Source: Paracidovorax konjaci
GTDB taxonomy: Bacteria > Pseudomonadota > Gammaproteobacteria > Burkholderiales > Burkholderiaceae_C
Direction of reading: 5' to 3'
DNA: 64,000 nucleotides
Assembly (NCBI RefSeq): GCF_900112675.1
Contig: NZ_FOMQ01000008.1
Coordinates: 62,001 to 126,000, forward strand
The notes beneath the pieces were generated by a model, which had not been told where the DNA came from, made no database searches, and was given only the letters and a program-made list of their open reading frames with translations. The translations under genes and the position numbers were made by a program. Below are positions 1 to 8,871 of the stretch, in pieces; the first letter of the stretch is position 1, and each line of letters begins with the position of its first letter.

Positions 1-52
1 CGAGCGATTCGCCGCCCTGGATGTATTCGTCGTGCTGGACCTGTACTTGCAT
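1..52 (-). CDS. HPF/RaiA-like ribosome-associated protein, N-terminal fragment
   Basis: Only the first 17 codons lie in the window. Read on the minus strand they begin MQVQVQHDEYIQGGESL after a GGAGG ribosome binding site six bases upstream of the ATG. Short proteins starting MQVQV with a following D/H..I.G pattern are typical of HPF/RaiA-like ribosome hibernation or ribosome-associated proteins in Comamonadaceae. The reading is from the N-terminus only, so the family assignment is tentative. Confidence 0.4.
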   Translation of the reverse strand, partial: MQVQVQHDEYIQGGESL

Positions 53-357
53 GCGTGCCTCCTTGGGATTGCAACGGGATGGAAAACCGGAAATGGCGAG
101 AGCGAAAAAAGCTTCGTGCCCCGAGAGTCGCGGCAGTCCGCGGAAAAACAAGCCCCCGTCCGGCCCCATGGTGCACGAAGGTGATGCGAAACGCATCCGG
201 CGCACAGGAGGATCGGACACGCGGCAGGCCGCTGCGGCGGCGGGCTCCTACAGAAGAGCCCGCAACGTCGGTGCTACAACCCCTGCATGCCCCATGTCCC
301 ATCCTCCCGGGGTGCGCCGCCCGCGCGGCGCGCCCCTGCCCAGCCCGGTTGACCCGC
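53..357. other. Intergenic region between divergent genes
   Basis: About 305 bases separate the minus-strand hibernation-factor start from the amidotransferase start. Reading frames run through it because of high GC, but none has a recognisable product or a good ribosome binding site. It must hold the promoters of both flanking genes; I could not pick out convincing -35/-10 pairs. Confidence 0.4.
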
Positions 358-1233
358 ATGCCGCTGCCCGCCAACAAGCGCCTCAAGATCGGCCTCTCCG
401 CCTGTTTCTCGCACGCAGACCCCGCCCGGTCCCTCTTCACCAACAAGACGCTGCAATACGTCGAGCAGTCGATCGCGCACTGGATCATGTCGGCCGGCGC
501 GATGGTCGTGATGGTGCCCTGCCCGACGGGCGAGACCGCGCGGGGCGACGTGACGCTCGCGCATTACGCCGAGTGGCTGGATGGCGTGGTGATGCACGGT
601 GGCTCCGACGTGTGGCCCGGCACCTACGGCGAAGTGCCGCTCAAGGACGCCTGGCTCGGCGACCGCATCCGCGACCTCTACGACCTGGCCGTGGTGGAAG
701 CCTTCGAACAGGCTGGCAAGCCGATCTTCGGCGTGTGCCGCGGCCTGCAACTCATCAACGTGGCCTTCGGCGGCACGCTCTACCAGGACATCGAGACCCA
801 GCACCCCGGCGCGCAGCAGCACCGCAATGCGGTCACCTACGACCAGCACTTCCACGAAGTGGAGCTGGTGCCGGGCACCCGGCTGTCGCACCTTTATCCC
901 GAGCAGCCGCGCATGGTGGTCAACAGCATCCACCACCAGGGCATCAAGAACCTCGCGCCGGGTTTCGAGATCGAGGCCTGGAGCCACCCCGACGGTGTGC
1001 CCGAGGCGATCCGCCGCCGCGCGCAGTCGGGGCGCGGCTACATCGCGGCCACGCAGTGGCATCCGGAGTTCTTCAAGCCCGGTGCCGCGCAGACGATGGA
1101 CGACGCGCCCATCCTGAACGACTTCCTCGCGGCCTGCATCCGGGCCAAGGCGCGCCCCCTTCCCGGCCACAGCCCCTTCCAGATCCGCGACCGCGCCGCG
1201 CGGTTGCTGCGCCAAGCACTGCTGCGGCGTTGA
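358..1233 (+). CDS. Gamma-glutamyl-gamma-aminobutyrate hydrolase family (peptidase C26)
   Basis: Encodes 291 residues of the class I glutamine amidotransferase-like fold. The nucleophile elbow GVCRG and the later TQWHPEF segment give the Cys and the His-Glu of the catalytic triad. PuuD-type members hydrolyse gamma-glutamyl-GABA in putrescine degradation, and others act on related gamma-glutamyl amides, so the substrate here is open. The frame is open upstream to position 55, but homology-like sequence begins at MPLPANKRLKIGLS, so the ATG at 358 is chosen. No strong ribosome binding site precedes it. It is a single-gene unit ahead of the fimbrial operon. Confidence 0.85.
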   Translation: MPLPANKRLKIGLSACFSHADPARSLFTNKTLQYVEQSIAHWIMSAGAMVVMVPCPTGETARGDVTLAHYAEWLDGVVMHGGSDVWPGTYGEVPLKDAWLGDRIRDLYDLAVVEAFEQAGKPIFGVCRGLQLINVAFGGTLYQDIETQHPGAQQHRNAVTYDQHFHEVELVPGTRLSHLYPEQPRMVVNSIHHQGIKNLAPGFEIEAWSHPDGVPEAIRRRAQSGRGYIAATQWHPEFFKPGAAQTMDDAPILNDFLAACIRAKARPLPGHSPFQIRDRAARLLRQALLRR

Positions 1234-1496
1234 ACGGCCCGGCCGCAGGGAAAGACAGCCGAGCAGCTTGCGGTCTTTTCGGCGTTTCACCCTTTCATCG
1301 GTTTCCGATCACCTGTAACATCGTTCGCACAGGTTCGACACAGGTGGCACAGACCACTCTTCTTCCCGGGTGAACCAGGCCCGGGGCCTCCGGCGGACCG
1401 GAGGCGCATTCGCCCGTTGCGGCGCGCACCATAACGACAACTCGGCTATCCGCTCAAGCGCCCGGCATCGGTTTTTTTCTTGGAGAGGAGAAAGCG

Positions 1497-2132
1497 ATGG
1501 AAGCGAGATCCAACCCGCCGGCACGCCCCGTGCCGTCCCCATCCCGGCCCAAAGGCCGCAGGCGCAGCGCGCTGGCGGCTGCGGCGGCCGGCATCCTGGT
1601 GCTGGCCGGCAGCGCCACCGCCCCCCTGGAAGCGGCCACCCTGTCGGGCGTGCTCGGCGCACGCATGATGCTCACGTCCGGCTGCGTGATCAACGGCGGG
1701 CCCGGCACCGTGTCGGGCGCCGACTTCGGTACGCTGGATTTCGGATCGCGGCCGGCCACGTTCGTGGGCACGGCCACTGCCACGGCCAGCGGCGGCGAAG
1801 GCGGCGCGGGCGTCACCCAGATCGTGTGCTCGCCGGAGATCACCGCGTTCAGCATGACCATCGACGGCGGCACCAACCCCGGACAGGGCGCGGGCGTCGG
1901 CACCGGCACGCGCGCGATGTCCAATGGCTCCGCCTTCCTGCCCTACGACGTCTACCGCGATCCGGGCCACACGGTGCCGTTCACCGCGGCCACGGCCATC
2001 ACGGGGATCGCCGTGCCTTCGGCCGGCAACCCGTTCGCGCTGCCGATCTACGGCCTGGTGAACAAGACCAATGCCGTGGCGCTGCCCGCCGGCCTCTACA
2101 CGGACCAGCTGCAGGTCACCCTGACCTTCTGA
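1497..2132 (+). CDS. Spore coat U domain fimbrial subunit (Csu-like), first gene of operon
   Basis: A 211-residue exported protein. A basic N-terminus and an alanine-rich hydrophobic stretch ending near SATAPLEA form a signal peptide; the rest is a spore-coat-U (SCPU) domain with GCVINGG near its start, a DFGTLDF motif and the terminal LPAGLYTDQLQVTLTF that resembles the C-terminal donor strand. SCPU proteins are structural subunits of archaic chaperone-usher pili such as Acinetobacter Csu. A strong purine-rich ribosome binding site (GGAGAGGAG) sits just upstream. It heads a five-gene run with chaperone, usher and tip subunit. Confidence 0.88.
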   Translation: MEARSNPPARPVPSPSRPKGRRRSALAAAAAGILVLAGSATAPLEAATLSGVLGARMMLTSGCVINGGPGTVSGADFGTLDFGSRPATFVGTATATASGGEGGAGVTQIVCSPEITAFSMTIDGGTNPGQGAGVGTGTRAMSNGSAFLPYDVYRDPGHTVPFTAATAITGIAVPSAGNPFALPIYGLVNKTNAVALPAGLYTDQLQVTLTF

Positions 2133-2148
2133 CCGGCCCGCCGACGCT

Positions 2149-2781
2149 TTGAAGGCCGCCGGCGACCGGCGGCGAGGGAGGAGTCTCATCCATGCGAAAC
2201 GCCCTGCGGCGCGGCGTGGGCGCGCCGCTGCATTGCCGGCGACGAAGCCGACCACGCCGGGCCTGCTGCTGTTGACGTTGCTGTCGCTGCTGGCGGCCGC
2301 CCCGGCCGTACCGGCCACCATTCCCACCACGGGCAGCTTCTCGGTCAATGCCGCCATCGTGCGCGGCTGCATGGTGGCCGGCGGCAGCGGGCAGACCACG
2401 GGCCTGAACTTCGGGACCATCGATTTCGGCACGCACTCCGCCGTGCGCACGGGCAACGAGACACGGCTGGCCGGCTCGGGCATGGGTGGGCAGGCGCTGA
2501 TCCAGTGCACGCCCGGCACGGCGGTGCAGGTGGCCGCGGACGAAGGCCAGCATGCGCAGGGCGGGCAGCGCCGGCTCTCCAACAGCGCGGGAGGCTACGT
2601 GCCCTATGCGCTTGCCCTGATCGCCACCACCACGGCCGCCCTGGTGCCGAACGTTCCGGCGGGCATCACGCTGGGCGCCACGGCCACCGCACTGCCGCTG
2701 CAGGGCACGGTCACGTTCCCGGGCTTCGGGCTGGCGGCGGGCACGTACACCGATACCGTGAGGGTCACGCTCTCATGGTGA
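2149..2781 (+). CDS. Spore coat U domain fimbrial subunit, second paralogue; start unclear
   Basis: The mature part is a second SCPU domain with GCMVAGG, NFGTIDFGTH and a closing LAAGTYTDTVRVTLSW donor-strand-like end. A hydrophobic signal segment (LLLLTLLSLLAAAPAVPA) precedes it. The start is a puzzle. The only ATG with a good ribosome binding site (GGAGGAG, ATG at 2192) is in another frame and stops after about 25 codons. In the correct frame only TTG codons exist (2149 and 2233). The TTG at 2149 is given here as the longest option. Either a rare start is used or there is an indel between 2192 and 2260. It overlaps the chaperone gene by seven bases. Confidence 0.75.
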   Translation: MKAAGDRRRGRSLIHAKRPAARRGRAAALPATKPTTPGLLLLTLLSLLAAAPAVPATIPTTGSFSVNAAIVRGCMVAGGSGQTTGLNFGTIDFGTHSAVRTGNETRLAGSGMGGQALIQCTPGTAVQVAADEGQHAQGGQRRLSNSAGGYVPYALALIATTTAALVPNVPAGITLGATATALPLQGTVTFPGFGLAAGTYTDTVRVTLSW

Positions 2782-3641
2782 AACGGTGCCTGCCCACCCG
2801 CTCGCCCCCGCGGAGCCGCAGCTTCGCAGCCCTGCTGCCGGTGCTGTTACTGGCCTGGCTGCTGCTGGCCGCGGCCGGGGCCGCGCGCGCCGCCACGCCC
2901 CTCATGATCTGGCCGGTGGACCCGGTCATCGCCGGCGACCAGCGGGCCGTCGCGCTCTGGGTCGAGAACCGGGGCACCGAGCCCGTGGCGCTGCAGGCCC
3001 GCGTGCTCGGCTGGCAGCAGGAGAACGGCGACGACCGCTTCGTTGCCCAACAGGCCGTGGTCGCCAGCCCCCCCATCAGCCAGATCCCGCCGGGGGCGCG
3101 GCAGATGGTGCGGCTCATCGCCACGCTGCCCGTGCCGCCCGGCCAGGAACACGCCTACCGCGTGCTGCTCGACGAGCTGCCCGCACCGACGGCGGCGATG
3201 GAAGCCCCGCCCGGCGCGCCCCGGCCCGCGGCGCCCACCACGCAGCTCGGGGTGCGGCTGCAGATCCGCTACGCGATCCCGCTCTTCGTCTATGCGCCGG
3301 GCACGCTCGGCCCGCGCATGCCCGCCACCCACGCCAGCCTGCTGGCGAACCTCGGGGTGGGCGACGTGCTGGAGCCCGTGCTGCGCTGGGAGGTGGAACG
3401 CGATCCGGCGGGCACGCACCACCTCGTCGTGCGCAACGCGGGGCCGGGGCACGCGCGGCTCACCGCCGTGCGCTGGCAGTCCGCCGGCGGCACGGACACG
3501 GTCGTCACCCCCGGCCTGCTGGGCTACGTGCTGCCGCACAGCCACCGGCGCTGGGAGCTGGAGCGCGCGCCTCCGCCGTCGCACGAACTGCAGGCCACCG
3601 TGAACGGGCGCGAGGCCCCACTGCCCCGTGCCGCGCAATGA
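2775..3641 (+). CDS. Periplasmic pilus assembly chaperone (PapD/CsuC-like)
   Basis: A 288-residue protein with a clear signal peptide (hydrophobic LLPVLLLAWLLLAAAGAARA) followed by an immunoglobulin-like chaperone. The segment PLMIWPVDPVIAGDQRAVAL is the first beta strand region, and IPPGARQMVRLI corresponds to the G1 strand that donates to pilin subunits. A second domain follows to residue 288. The ATG at 2775 overlaps the preceding stop codon, giving translational coupling. It stabilises SCPU subunits in the periplasm before hand-over to the usher encoded next. Confidence 0.9.
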   Translation: MVKRCLPTRSPPRSRSFAALLPVLLLAWLLLAAAGAARAATPLMIWPVDPVIAGDQRAVALWVENRGTEPVALQARVLGWQQENGDDRFVAQQAVVASPPISQIPPGARQMVRLIATLPVPPGQEHAYRVLLDELPAPTAAMEAPPGAPRPAAPTTQLGVRLQIRYAIPLFVYAPGTLGPRMPATHASLLANLGVGDVLEPVLRWEVERDPAGTHHLVVRNAGPGHARLTAVRWQSAGGTDTVVTPGLLGYVLPHSHRRWELERAPPPSHELQATVNGREAPLPRAAQ

Positions 3642-6069
3642 CCCCGCACGCCACCGCCGCACCCGTGCCCGGGCGGGCGCCGGCCGCCGCCTGCCGGCCT
3701 GCCTGGCGCTGCTGGCCTGCCTGCCGCGGCTGCTGTCCGCCAGCGACCATGCCCTGCCGCCCCCCGCGCCGGGGCAGGCCGCGGCACCGGCCATGCTCTA
3801 CCTGGAGGTGGACGTGAACGGCCGCGCGAGCGGCGAGCTGGTGCCCGTGCGCCAGCGCGGGCCGCATTTCGAGATCGATGCGCAGGTGCTGCGGCGCCTC
3901 CACGTGCGCACCGACCGGCCGGACGGCGCGCTGGTGGCCGTGGACGGGCTGCCGGGCGTCACCGTGGCCTACGACAGCCTGGCGCAGCGCCTGCGCATCG
4001 ACGTGCCGCCCGCATGGCTGCCCGGACAGGTGCTGGGCGCCGAGCCGCGCGAGGACGTGGTGGTGTCGCAGGGCACGGGGCTGCTGATGAACTACGAGCT
4101 GTACGCCACCCGGTCGCGTGGGCGCACGGCCGCCTCGGTGTGGTCGGAGCAGCGCTTCTTCGGCTCGCACGGCGTGGTCTCCAACATGGGCATCCTGCGC
4201 CGCACCGATGGCGGCGCGGGCGACGGCTACCTGCGCTACGACACCGCCTGGACCGACACCAACGCCGCCACGGCCACCTCCTGGACGGCGGGCGACCTCA
4301 TCACCGGCGCACTCGCCTGGACCACGCCGGTGCGCCTGGGCGGCGTGCAGTGGGCACGCAATTTCGCCGCGCGGCCCGACCTCGTCACCTACCCCATGCC
4401 CGAGTTCGCCGGCCAGGCGGCCGTGCCTTCGGCAGTGGACGTGTTCATCAACGGCTTCCGGGCCGGCCGGCACAACGTGCAGCCCGGGCCGTTCACGCTA
4501 GGCGAGCTGCCGGCCGTGAGCGGCGCCGGCACGGCCTCCGTGGTCACCACCGATGCGCTGGGCCGGCAGGTGGTCACCTCCGTGCCGTTCTACGTGAGCA
4601 GCCAGCTGCTGCGGCCCGGGTGGACCGATTATTCGGTCTCGCTCGGCGCCCTGCGGCGCGCCTACGGCCTGCGCAGCTTCGCGTACGGCCGACCGCTGGC
4701 CGCGGGCGTGGTGCGGCGCGGGCTCAACGATGCGGTCACCGTCGAAGGGCAGGCCCAGGCGGGCCAGGGGCTGGCGGTGGTGGGCGCGGGCGGCGTGGCG
4801 CGCTGGGGCACGCTCGGCGTGTTCAACGGCTCGCTCTCGCACGGCCGCTCCGAAGGGGCGGCCGGCGGGGCCGGCAACCGCCCCGGCGGCTGGCAATGGA
4901 GCGCGGGCTACCAATACCACACGACGCGCGGGGGCGTGTCGCTCCTGGAGACACGGCGCACGCCGGGCTTCGGCGACGCGGGCGACTACGGCGGCGATGC
5001 GCAGCGCCCCTACCAGCGCACCCGCCAGATCAACGCCAGCCTGGTGCGCGGCATCGGTTCGCTGGGTGCGGGGTGGATCGACCTGCGCGGCGGCCCCGGC
5101 ACGCCGCGCAGCCGCATCGCCTACGCGAGCTACAGCGTGCCGGTGGGGCGCGAGGCATTCTTCTCGCTCACCGCGGGCCGCACCGTCGAGACGGGCGAAA
5201 CGCAGCTCCGGTTCCAGCTCACCTACCTGCTCGATGCATTGCTCACCGCGCAGGCCGCCGCCACGCGCACGGGGCGGGCCACGCAGGGCGAGGCGAGCCT
5301 GCAGCGCAGCCTGCCCAGCGATGGCGGCCTGGGCTGGCACCTGGGCCATACGCGCAGCGGCTCCACCGGCGGCAGCGCGGGCGGCAATTACCGGCTGGCG
5401 AGCGCGCAGTACCAGGGCCGCAACGGCATGGTGCAGGGCGGGCTCTTCGGCACGGCCACGGACACCACGCACTGGGCCGGGGCGTCGGGCTCGCTCGGCC
5501 TCATGGACGGCTATGCGTTCGCGGCCAACCGCGTCACGGACGGCTTCGCGCTGGTCTCCACCGAAGGCACGCCCGACGTGCCGATCACCTTCAACCACCA
5601 GCCCGCCGGCACCACGGACGCGCAGGGCTACCTGCTCGTGCCCAACGTGCCCGCCTACTACCCGGCGCGCTATGCGATCGACCCGCTCTCGCTGCCCGCC
5701 GACGTGCACACGCCCGAGCTGGAACGCCGCGTGGCCGTGGCGCGCGGCACCGGCACGCTGGTGCACCTGCCGGTGCTGCGCATGCGCACCGCCACGATCA
5801 CGCTGGTTGGCGCCGACGGCACGCCGCTGCCGCCGGGCAGCGCGGTGGTGCACGAGCAGGGCCGCGTGCCCACGGTGGTGGGATGGGACGGCGTGGTCTA
5901 CCTCACGGCGCTGCACCCGCGCAATACGCTGGTGGCGCGCACGCCCGACGGCCGCGAGTGCCGCGCCGCCTTCGACGAGGCCGACCACGCCGCGCGGCGC
6001 GACCTGCGCGTGGTGTGCCGCGCGGGCGCGGAGCCCGGTGCACCGGCCGCGGCAGGGAGCACGCTGTGA
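3628..6069 (+). CDS. Outer-membrane fimbrial usher (FimD/CsuD-like)
   Basis: An 813-residue usher: signal peptide, N-terminal substrate-binding region starting at YLEVDVNGR, a long beta-barrel with the plug region near VDVFINGFRAGRHNVQPGPF, and C-terminal domains ending in REC..AF..ADHAA. It forms the pore through which chaperone-subunit complexes are assembled. The start is uncertain. An ATG overlapping the chaperone stop (3638) looks ideal for coupling but is out of frame; in the correct frame the first candidate is the GTG at 3628, which gives a plausible signal peptide. This is the second gene of the operon where the attractive ATG is in the wrong frame. Confidence 0.88.
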   Translation: MPRNDPARHRRTRARAGAGRRLPACLALLACLPRLLSASDHALPPPAPGQAAAPAMLYLEVDVNGRASGELVPVRQRGPHFEIDAQVLRRLHVRTDRPDGALVAVDGLPGVTVAYDSLAQRLRIDVPPAWLPGQVLGAEPREDVVVSQGTGLLMNYELYATRSRGRTAASVWSEQRFFGSHGVVSNMGILRRTDGGAGDGYLRYDTAWTDTNAATATSWTAGDLITGALAWTTPVRLGGVQWARNFAARPDLVTYPMPEFAGQAAVPSAVDVFINGFRAGRHNVQPGPFTLGELPAVSGAGTASVVTTDALGRQVVTSVPFYVSSQLLRPGWTDYSVSLGALRRAYGLRSFAYGRPLAAGVVRRGLNDAVTVEGQAQAGQGLAVVGAGGVARWGTLGVFNGSLSHGRSEGAAGGAGNRPGGWQWSAGYQYHTTRGGVSLLETRRTPGFGDAGDYGGDAQRPYQRTRQINASLVRGIGSLGAGWIDLRGGPGTPRSRIAYASYSVPVGREAFFSLTAGRTVETGETQLRFQLTYLLDALLTAQAAATRTGRATQGEASLQRSLPSDGGLGWHLGHTRSGSTGGSAGGNYRLASAQYQGRNGMVQGGLFGTATDTTHWAGASGSLGLMDGYAFAANRVTDGFALVSTEGTPDVPITFNHQPAGTTDAQGYLLVPNVPAYYPARYAIDPLSLPADVHTPELERRVAVARGTGTLVHLPVLRMRTATITLVGADGTPLPPGSAVVHEQGRVPTVVGWDGVVYLTALHPRNTLVARTPDGRECRAAFDEADHAARRDLRVVCRAGAEPGAPAAAGSTL

Positions 6070-7019
6070 TCCGGCACCCGCGACGGGCCCTGGCCCTGGC
6101 CGCCGCGGGCTTCGCCGCGCTGGGCTGCCGCCCCGCCGCCGCCGATTGCGTGCAGACCGAGACGGGCGGCAACCTCGGCTCCGTGCCGTCGCAGCGCGTG
6201 CTGTCGGGGCCGGCCATCACCACCACCGCGCAGTTCACGATGGCGTGCGGCGGCATCGTGCTTTCCGCGCTCGGCACGCCCACCGTGCGGGCCAAGTTCG
6301 TGAGCCCCACCAGCGGGCTCACGCTCAAGAACGGCAGCAACCCGCCCATCCCCTACCAGATCACCGACCTGGGCGGCATCAATTACACGCAGGGCCTGCT
6401 GGTGATCAATGCGAGCGGCTCGAACGTGCTCTCGCTGCTGAGCAACAACACCGCGGGCGTGCCGCTGCGCATCACCACGTCGCCCGGGGCGAACGTGCCC
6501 GCGGGCACCTATACGGACACGCTCAGCGTCAACTGGGAATACGCCAACATCTGCGAAGGCCTGCTGGGTGTGGGCAACCTGTGCGTGGGCACGCCGCGCA
6601 ACGGCAACGTGAACCGCCTGCTCACGGTGCAGCTCGTGGTCACCAACGACTGCACGTTCGCCGCGCCGGACGTGCAGTTCGGCGCGGCGCCGCTGCCCTC
6701 GGCGTTTCCGACGGTGACGGGCAGCGTCTCGGTGGTGTGCACGCGGGGGCTGTCGATCACCGTGGGGCTCGGGCCCGGCACGTACCCGGCCGGGGGGCGG
6801 CGTCAGATGGCCAGCGGCGGCAACCGGCTGGCCTACGACCTGTTCCGCGGGGATGGCAGCGTGTGGGGCACGGCGGCCGGCGCGCGCGTGGCGGGAACGG
6901 CCCTCACCGACGGCATCACGCCGATCTCGCTGCCCTACACCGGCCGCGTCTATGGGGACCAGAGCCCCCCGCCGCCCGGCGTGTACCAGGACAACGTGGT
7001 GGTGGACGTGCAGTTCTGA
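6066..7019 (+). CDS. Two-domain spore coat U protein, probable pilus tip adhesin (CsuE-like)
   Basis: A 317-residue exported protein with a short signal peptide (ALALAAAGFAALGCRPAAA). It has two SCPU-like halves: the first from DCVQTETGG to the GTYTDTLSVNWEY segment, the second from NDCTFAAPDVQFG to GVYQDNVVVDVQF. Archaic chaperone-usher operons normally end with such a two-domain tip subunit, so its position as the last gene fits. The GTG start at 6066 overlaps the usher stop codon (GTGA), implying coupled translation. A GC-rich inverted repeat follows at 7025. Confidence 0.85.
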   Translation: MIRHPRRALALAAAGFAALGCRPAAADCVQTETGGNLGSVPSQRVLSGPAITTTAQFTMACGGIVLSALGTPTVRAKFVSPTSGLTLKNGSNPPIPYQITDLGGINYTQGLLVINASGSNVLSLLSNNTAGVPLRITTSPGANVPAGTYTDTLSVNWEYANICEGLLGVGNLCVGTPRNGNVNRLLTVQLVVTNDCTFAAPDVQFGAAPLPSAFPTVTGSVSVVCTRGLSITVGLGPGTYPAGGRRQMASGGNRLAYDLFRGDGSVWGTAAGARVAGTALTDGITPISLPYTGRVYGDQSPPPPGVYQDNVVVDVQF

Positions 7020-7024
7020 CGCCC

Positions 7025-7051
7025 AGCGCGCCCGAAGCCGGCGGGCGCGCT
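7025..7051. terminator. GC-rich hairpin between convergent genes
   Basis: A perfect 10-bp inverted repeat (AGCGCGCCCG at 7025-7034 and CGGGCGCGCT at 7042-7051) with a seven-base loop lies five bases after the fimbrial operon and five bases before the end of the convergent SlyD-like gene. It has no T-run on either strand, so it is a candidate bidirectional terminator or transcript-end barrier rather than a classical one. Confidence 0.55.
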
Positions 7052-7055
7052 CCGG

Positions 7056-7526
7056 TCAATGGTGGTGGCCGTGGCCGCCGTGCACATGGCGGTGGGCCAC
7101 TTCCTCGGCCGTGGCGGGGCGCACCTCGGTCACCTTGCACGAGAACCGCAGCGCCTGGCCGGCGAGCGGGTGGTTGCCGTCCAGGTGCACTTCGGGGCCC
7201 TTGATCTTGACCACGTTGAACACGTGCGGCTGGCCGTCGTCGGTCACGCCGCGCAATTGGCCGCCCACCTTCACGCCGGGGGGAAATTCGCTCTTGGGGA
7301 TGCTGCGCACGAGGCTTTCGTCGCGCTCGCCGAAGGCATCCGCCACGGCCAGCTCGACCGTGGTGGTGAAGCCCGCGGCCTGCCCTTCCAGCGCGGCCTC
7401 GACCTTCGCGAAGAGGTTGTCGTAGCCCCCGTGCAGGTAGGCCACATGGCCCGAATCCAGCGGCTTGCCCTGCGTGTCGGTGATCTTGTAGGTCAGGGTG
7501 ACCGCGGTGTCCTTGGTGATGTTCAT
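7056..7526 (-). CDS. FKBP-type peptidyl-prolyl isomerase, SlyD-like
   Basis: A 156-residue protein beginning MNITKDTAVTLTYKITD, with the FKBP signature around GQPLDSG-like and a GYDNLF..VE..L.G insert-in-flap layout typical of SlyD. The C-terminus is a metal-binding histidine tail (HRHVHGGHGHHH), as in SlyD proteins that handle nickel. It would accelerate proline isomerisation and act as a folding chaperone in the cytoplasm. The ATG at 7526 is chosen because the N-terminus then matches the family; the frame extends 29 codons further upstream without resemblance. Confidence 0.88.
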   Translation of the reverse strand: MNITKDTAVTLTYKITDTQGKPLDSGHVAYLHGGYDNLFAKVEAALEGQAAGFTTTVELAVADAFGERDESLVRSIPKSEFPPGVKVGGQLRGVTDDGQPHVFNVVKIKGPEVHLDGNHPLAGQALRFSCKVTEVRPATAEEVAHRHVHGGHGHHH

Positions 7527-7669
7527 GGCTGGAGTTCTGGAGAAGAGAGATGGAGCGGGTGGCCGCCACCGCGGAGGTGGCGCCGCACCCGGGCGGCACG
7601 GCCGAAGCGCCATTGTCAGGCATGGCGGCTGCCCGGCAGCGGCCCGCGCCCGGGCGCTCCGCGCACTTT

Positions 7670-8734
7670 TCAGGCGGCGGGAAGCGCGGGCTCCGGGACC
7701 TCGTCGGCGGCACCGCCCGGCCGCCGCGCGAAGCGCCGCGCTTCGGGCCCGTGCACCGGCGCGCCGTCGCCCCAGGGCCAGCCGCCGAACTGCGTGCGCC
7801 GGTAGTCGGCGAGCGCCTCGTGGATCTGCGCCTGCGTGTTCATCACGAAGGGCCCGTACTGCACCACCGGCTCGCCCAGCGGGCGCCCCTGCAGCAGCAG
7901 GAATTCGGCCGCCTCGGTGGCGCTGCCGTTGAACAGCTCCACCGCCTGGCCGGCGCGCAGCTCCAGCGCCGCGTGGCCCACGGACTCGCCGGCCACGCGC
8001 ACGCCCTCACCCGCGAAGTGGTAGAGCATGCGCCGCGTGCCCTCGCCCGCCGCGGCCGGCAGCACGTGGCGGGCGCCGGGCGCGAGCCGCAGCGTCCAGA
8101 TCGCGAGGTCGGAGGCCGGCCGCGCGGCCCAGGAGTGCGGCGGCGGCGCCAGCGGCCGGAGCGAGGCGCCGGGCGGGCTGCCCGCGATCACGGTCACCTC
8201 GGTGCGGCGGCCTTCGCCGTCGGTGCTCTGCAGGCGGGGAATGTCGCCCGCCCAGAACATCGTGAAATGCGGCGGCACCATCTTGTCCGCCGCGGGCAGG
8301 TTGAGCCAGATCTGGAACAGCTCCAGCGGGTTCGGCTGCGCGGCATCCAGCAGCGGGAACATCTCGGAATGGACCACGCCCTGCCCGGCCGTCAGCCACT
8401 GCACGTCGCCCTGCCCGAAGCGGGCGGCCGCGCCCAGCGAATCGGCATGGTCGATCAGGCCCTTGCGCACGATGGTCACGGTCTCGAAGCCCCGGTGCGG
8501 GTGCGGCGGGAAGCCGGGCACCACGTCGCCGTGGTACATGCTCCAGCCGTCCTTGCGGGAGAAGTCCTGCCCGATCTGCCGGCCCGCGAGCGGCGCATCG
8601 GGGCCCAGCCGCGCATTGCCGCGCGGATAGGCATCGTCGTGGTGGGCGCAGAATAGGAACGGGTCCAGCGTGGGCCAGAGCGGGCCCAGGGGCTGGAGGC
8701 TGAGCACGGGGGAAGCGGCGGCAAGGGTGGTCAT
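7670..8734 (-). CDS. Pirin family protein
   Basis: A 354-residue bicupin of the pirin family. The N-terminal half carries the iron-binding pattern in HPHRGFETVTIVRKG, followed by HADSLG and GQGVVHSEM; the pirin C-terminal domain follows with LL.GRPLGEPVVQYGPFVMN. Bacterial pirins are cytoplasmic and include quercetin dioxygenase-like enzymes and regulators of metabolic enzymes; the exact role cannot be read here. It is transcribed alone, with 137 bases between it and the effector gene upstream on the same strand. Confidence 0.88.
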   Translation of the reverse strand: MTTLAAASPVLSLQPLGPLWPTLDPFLFCAHHDDAYPRGNARLGPDAPLAGRQIGQDFSRKDGWSMYHGDVVPGFPPHPHRGFETVTIVRKGLIDHADSLGAAARFGQGDVQWLTAGQGVVHSEMFPLLDAAQPNPLELFQIWLNLPAADKMVPPHFTMFWAGDIPRLQSTDGEGRRTEVTVIAGSPPGASLRPLAPPPHSWAARPASDLAIWTLRLAPGARHVLPAAAGEGTRRMLYHFAGEGVRVAGESVGHAALELRAGQAVELFNGSATEAAEFLLLQGRPLGEPVVQYGPFVMNTQAQIHEALADYRRTQFGGWPWGDGAPVHGPEARRFARRPGGAADEVPEPALPAA

Positions 8735-8871
8735 GGGGGCATTCTCCGGGCGGCAGGGGCCGCCATCCTGCCCAGGTGGGGCCGGGGCGGCGGTCTCCAA
8801 CCACCGCCCCGCGCAACACACCGGTGCATGCATGGAACGCCGGCCCACCGCCCCCATGCCAGCCGCCCCGG

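Noticed and set aside
1320-1360. Two TTCG motifs upstream of the fimbrial operon as a PIP box
   Set aside because: They are only five bases apart (TTCGC-acagg-TTCGA region) instead of sixteen, so the spacing does not fit.
4014-6065. Open frame fused upstream to the tip adhesin, running through the usher gene
   Set aside because: It is an out-of-frame reading of the usher; the adhesin starts at the GTG at 6066 with a signal peptide.
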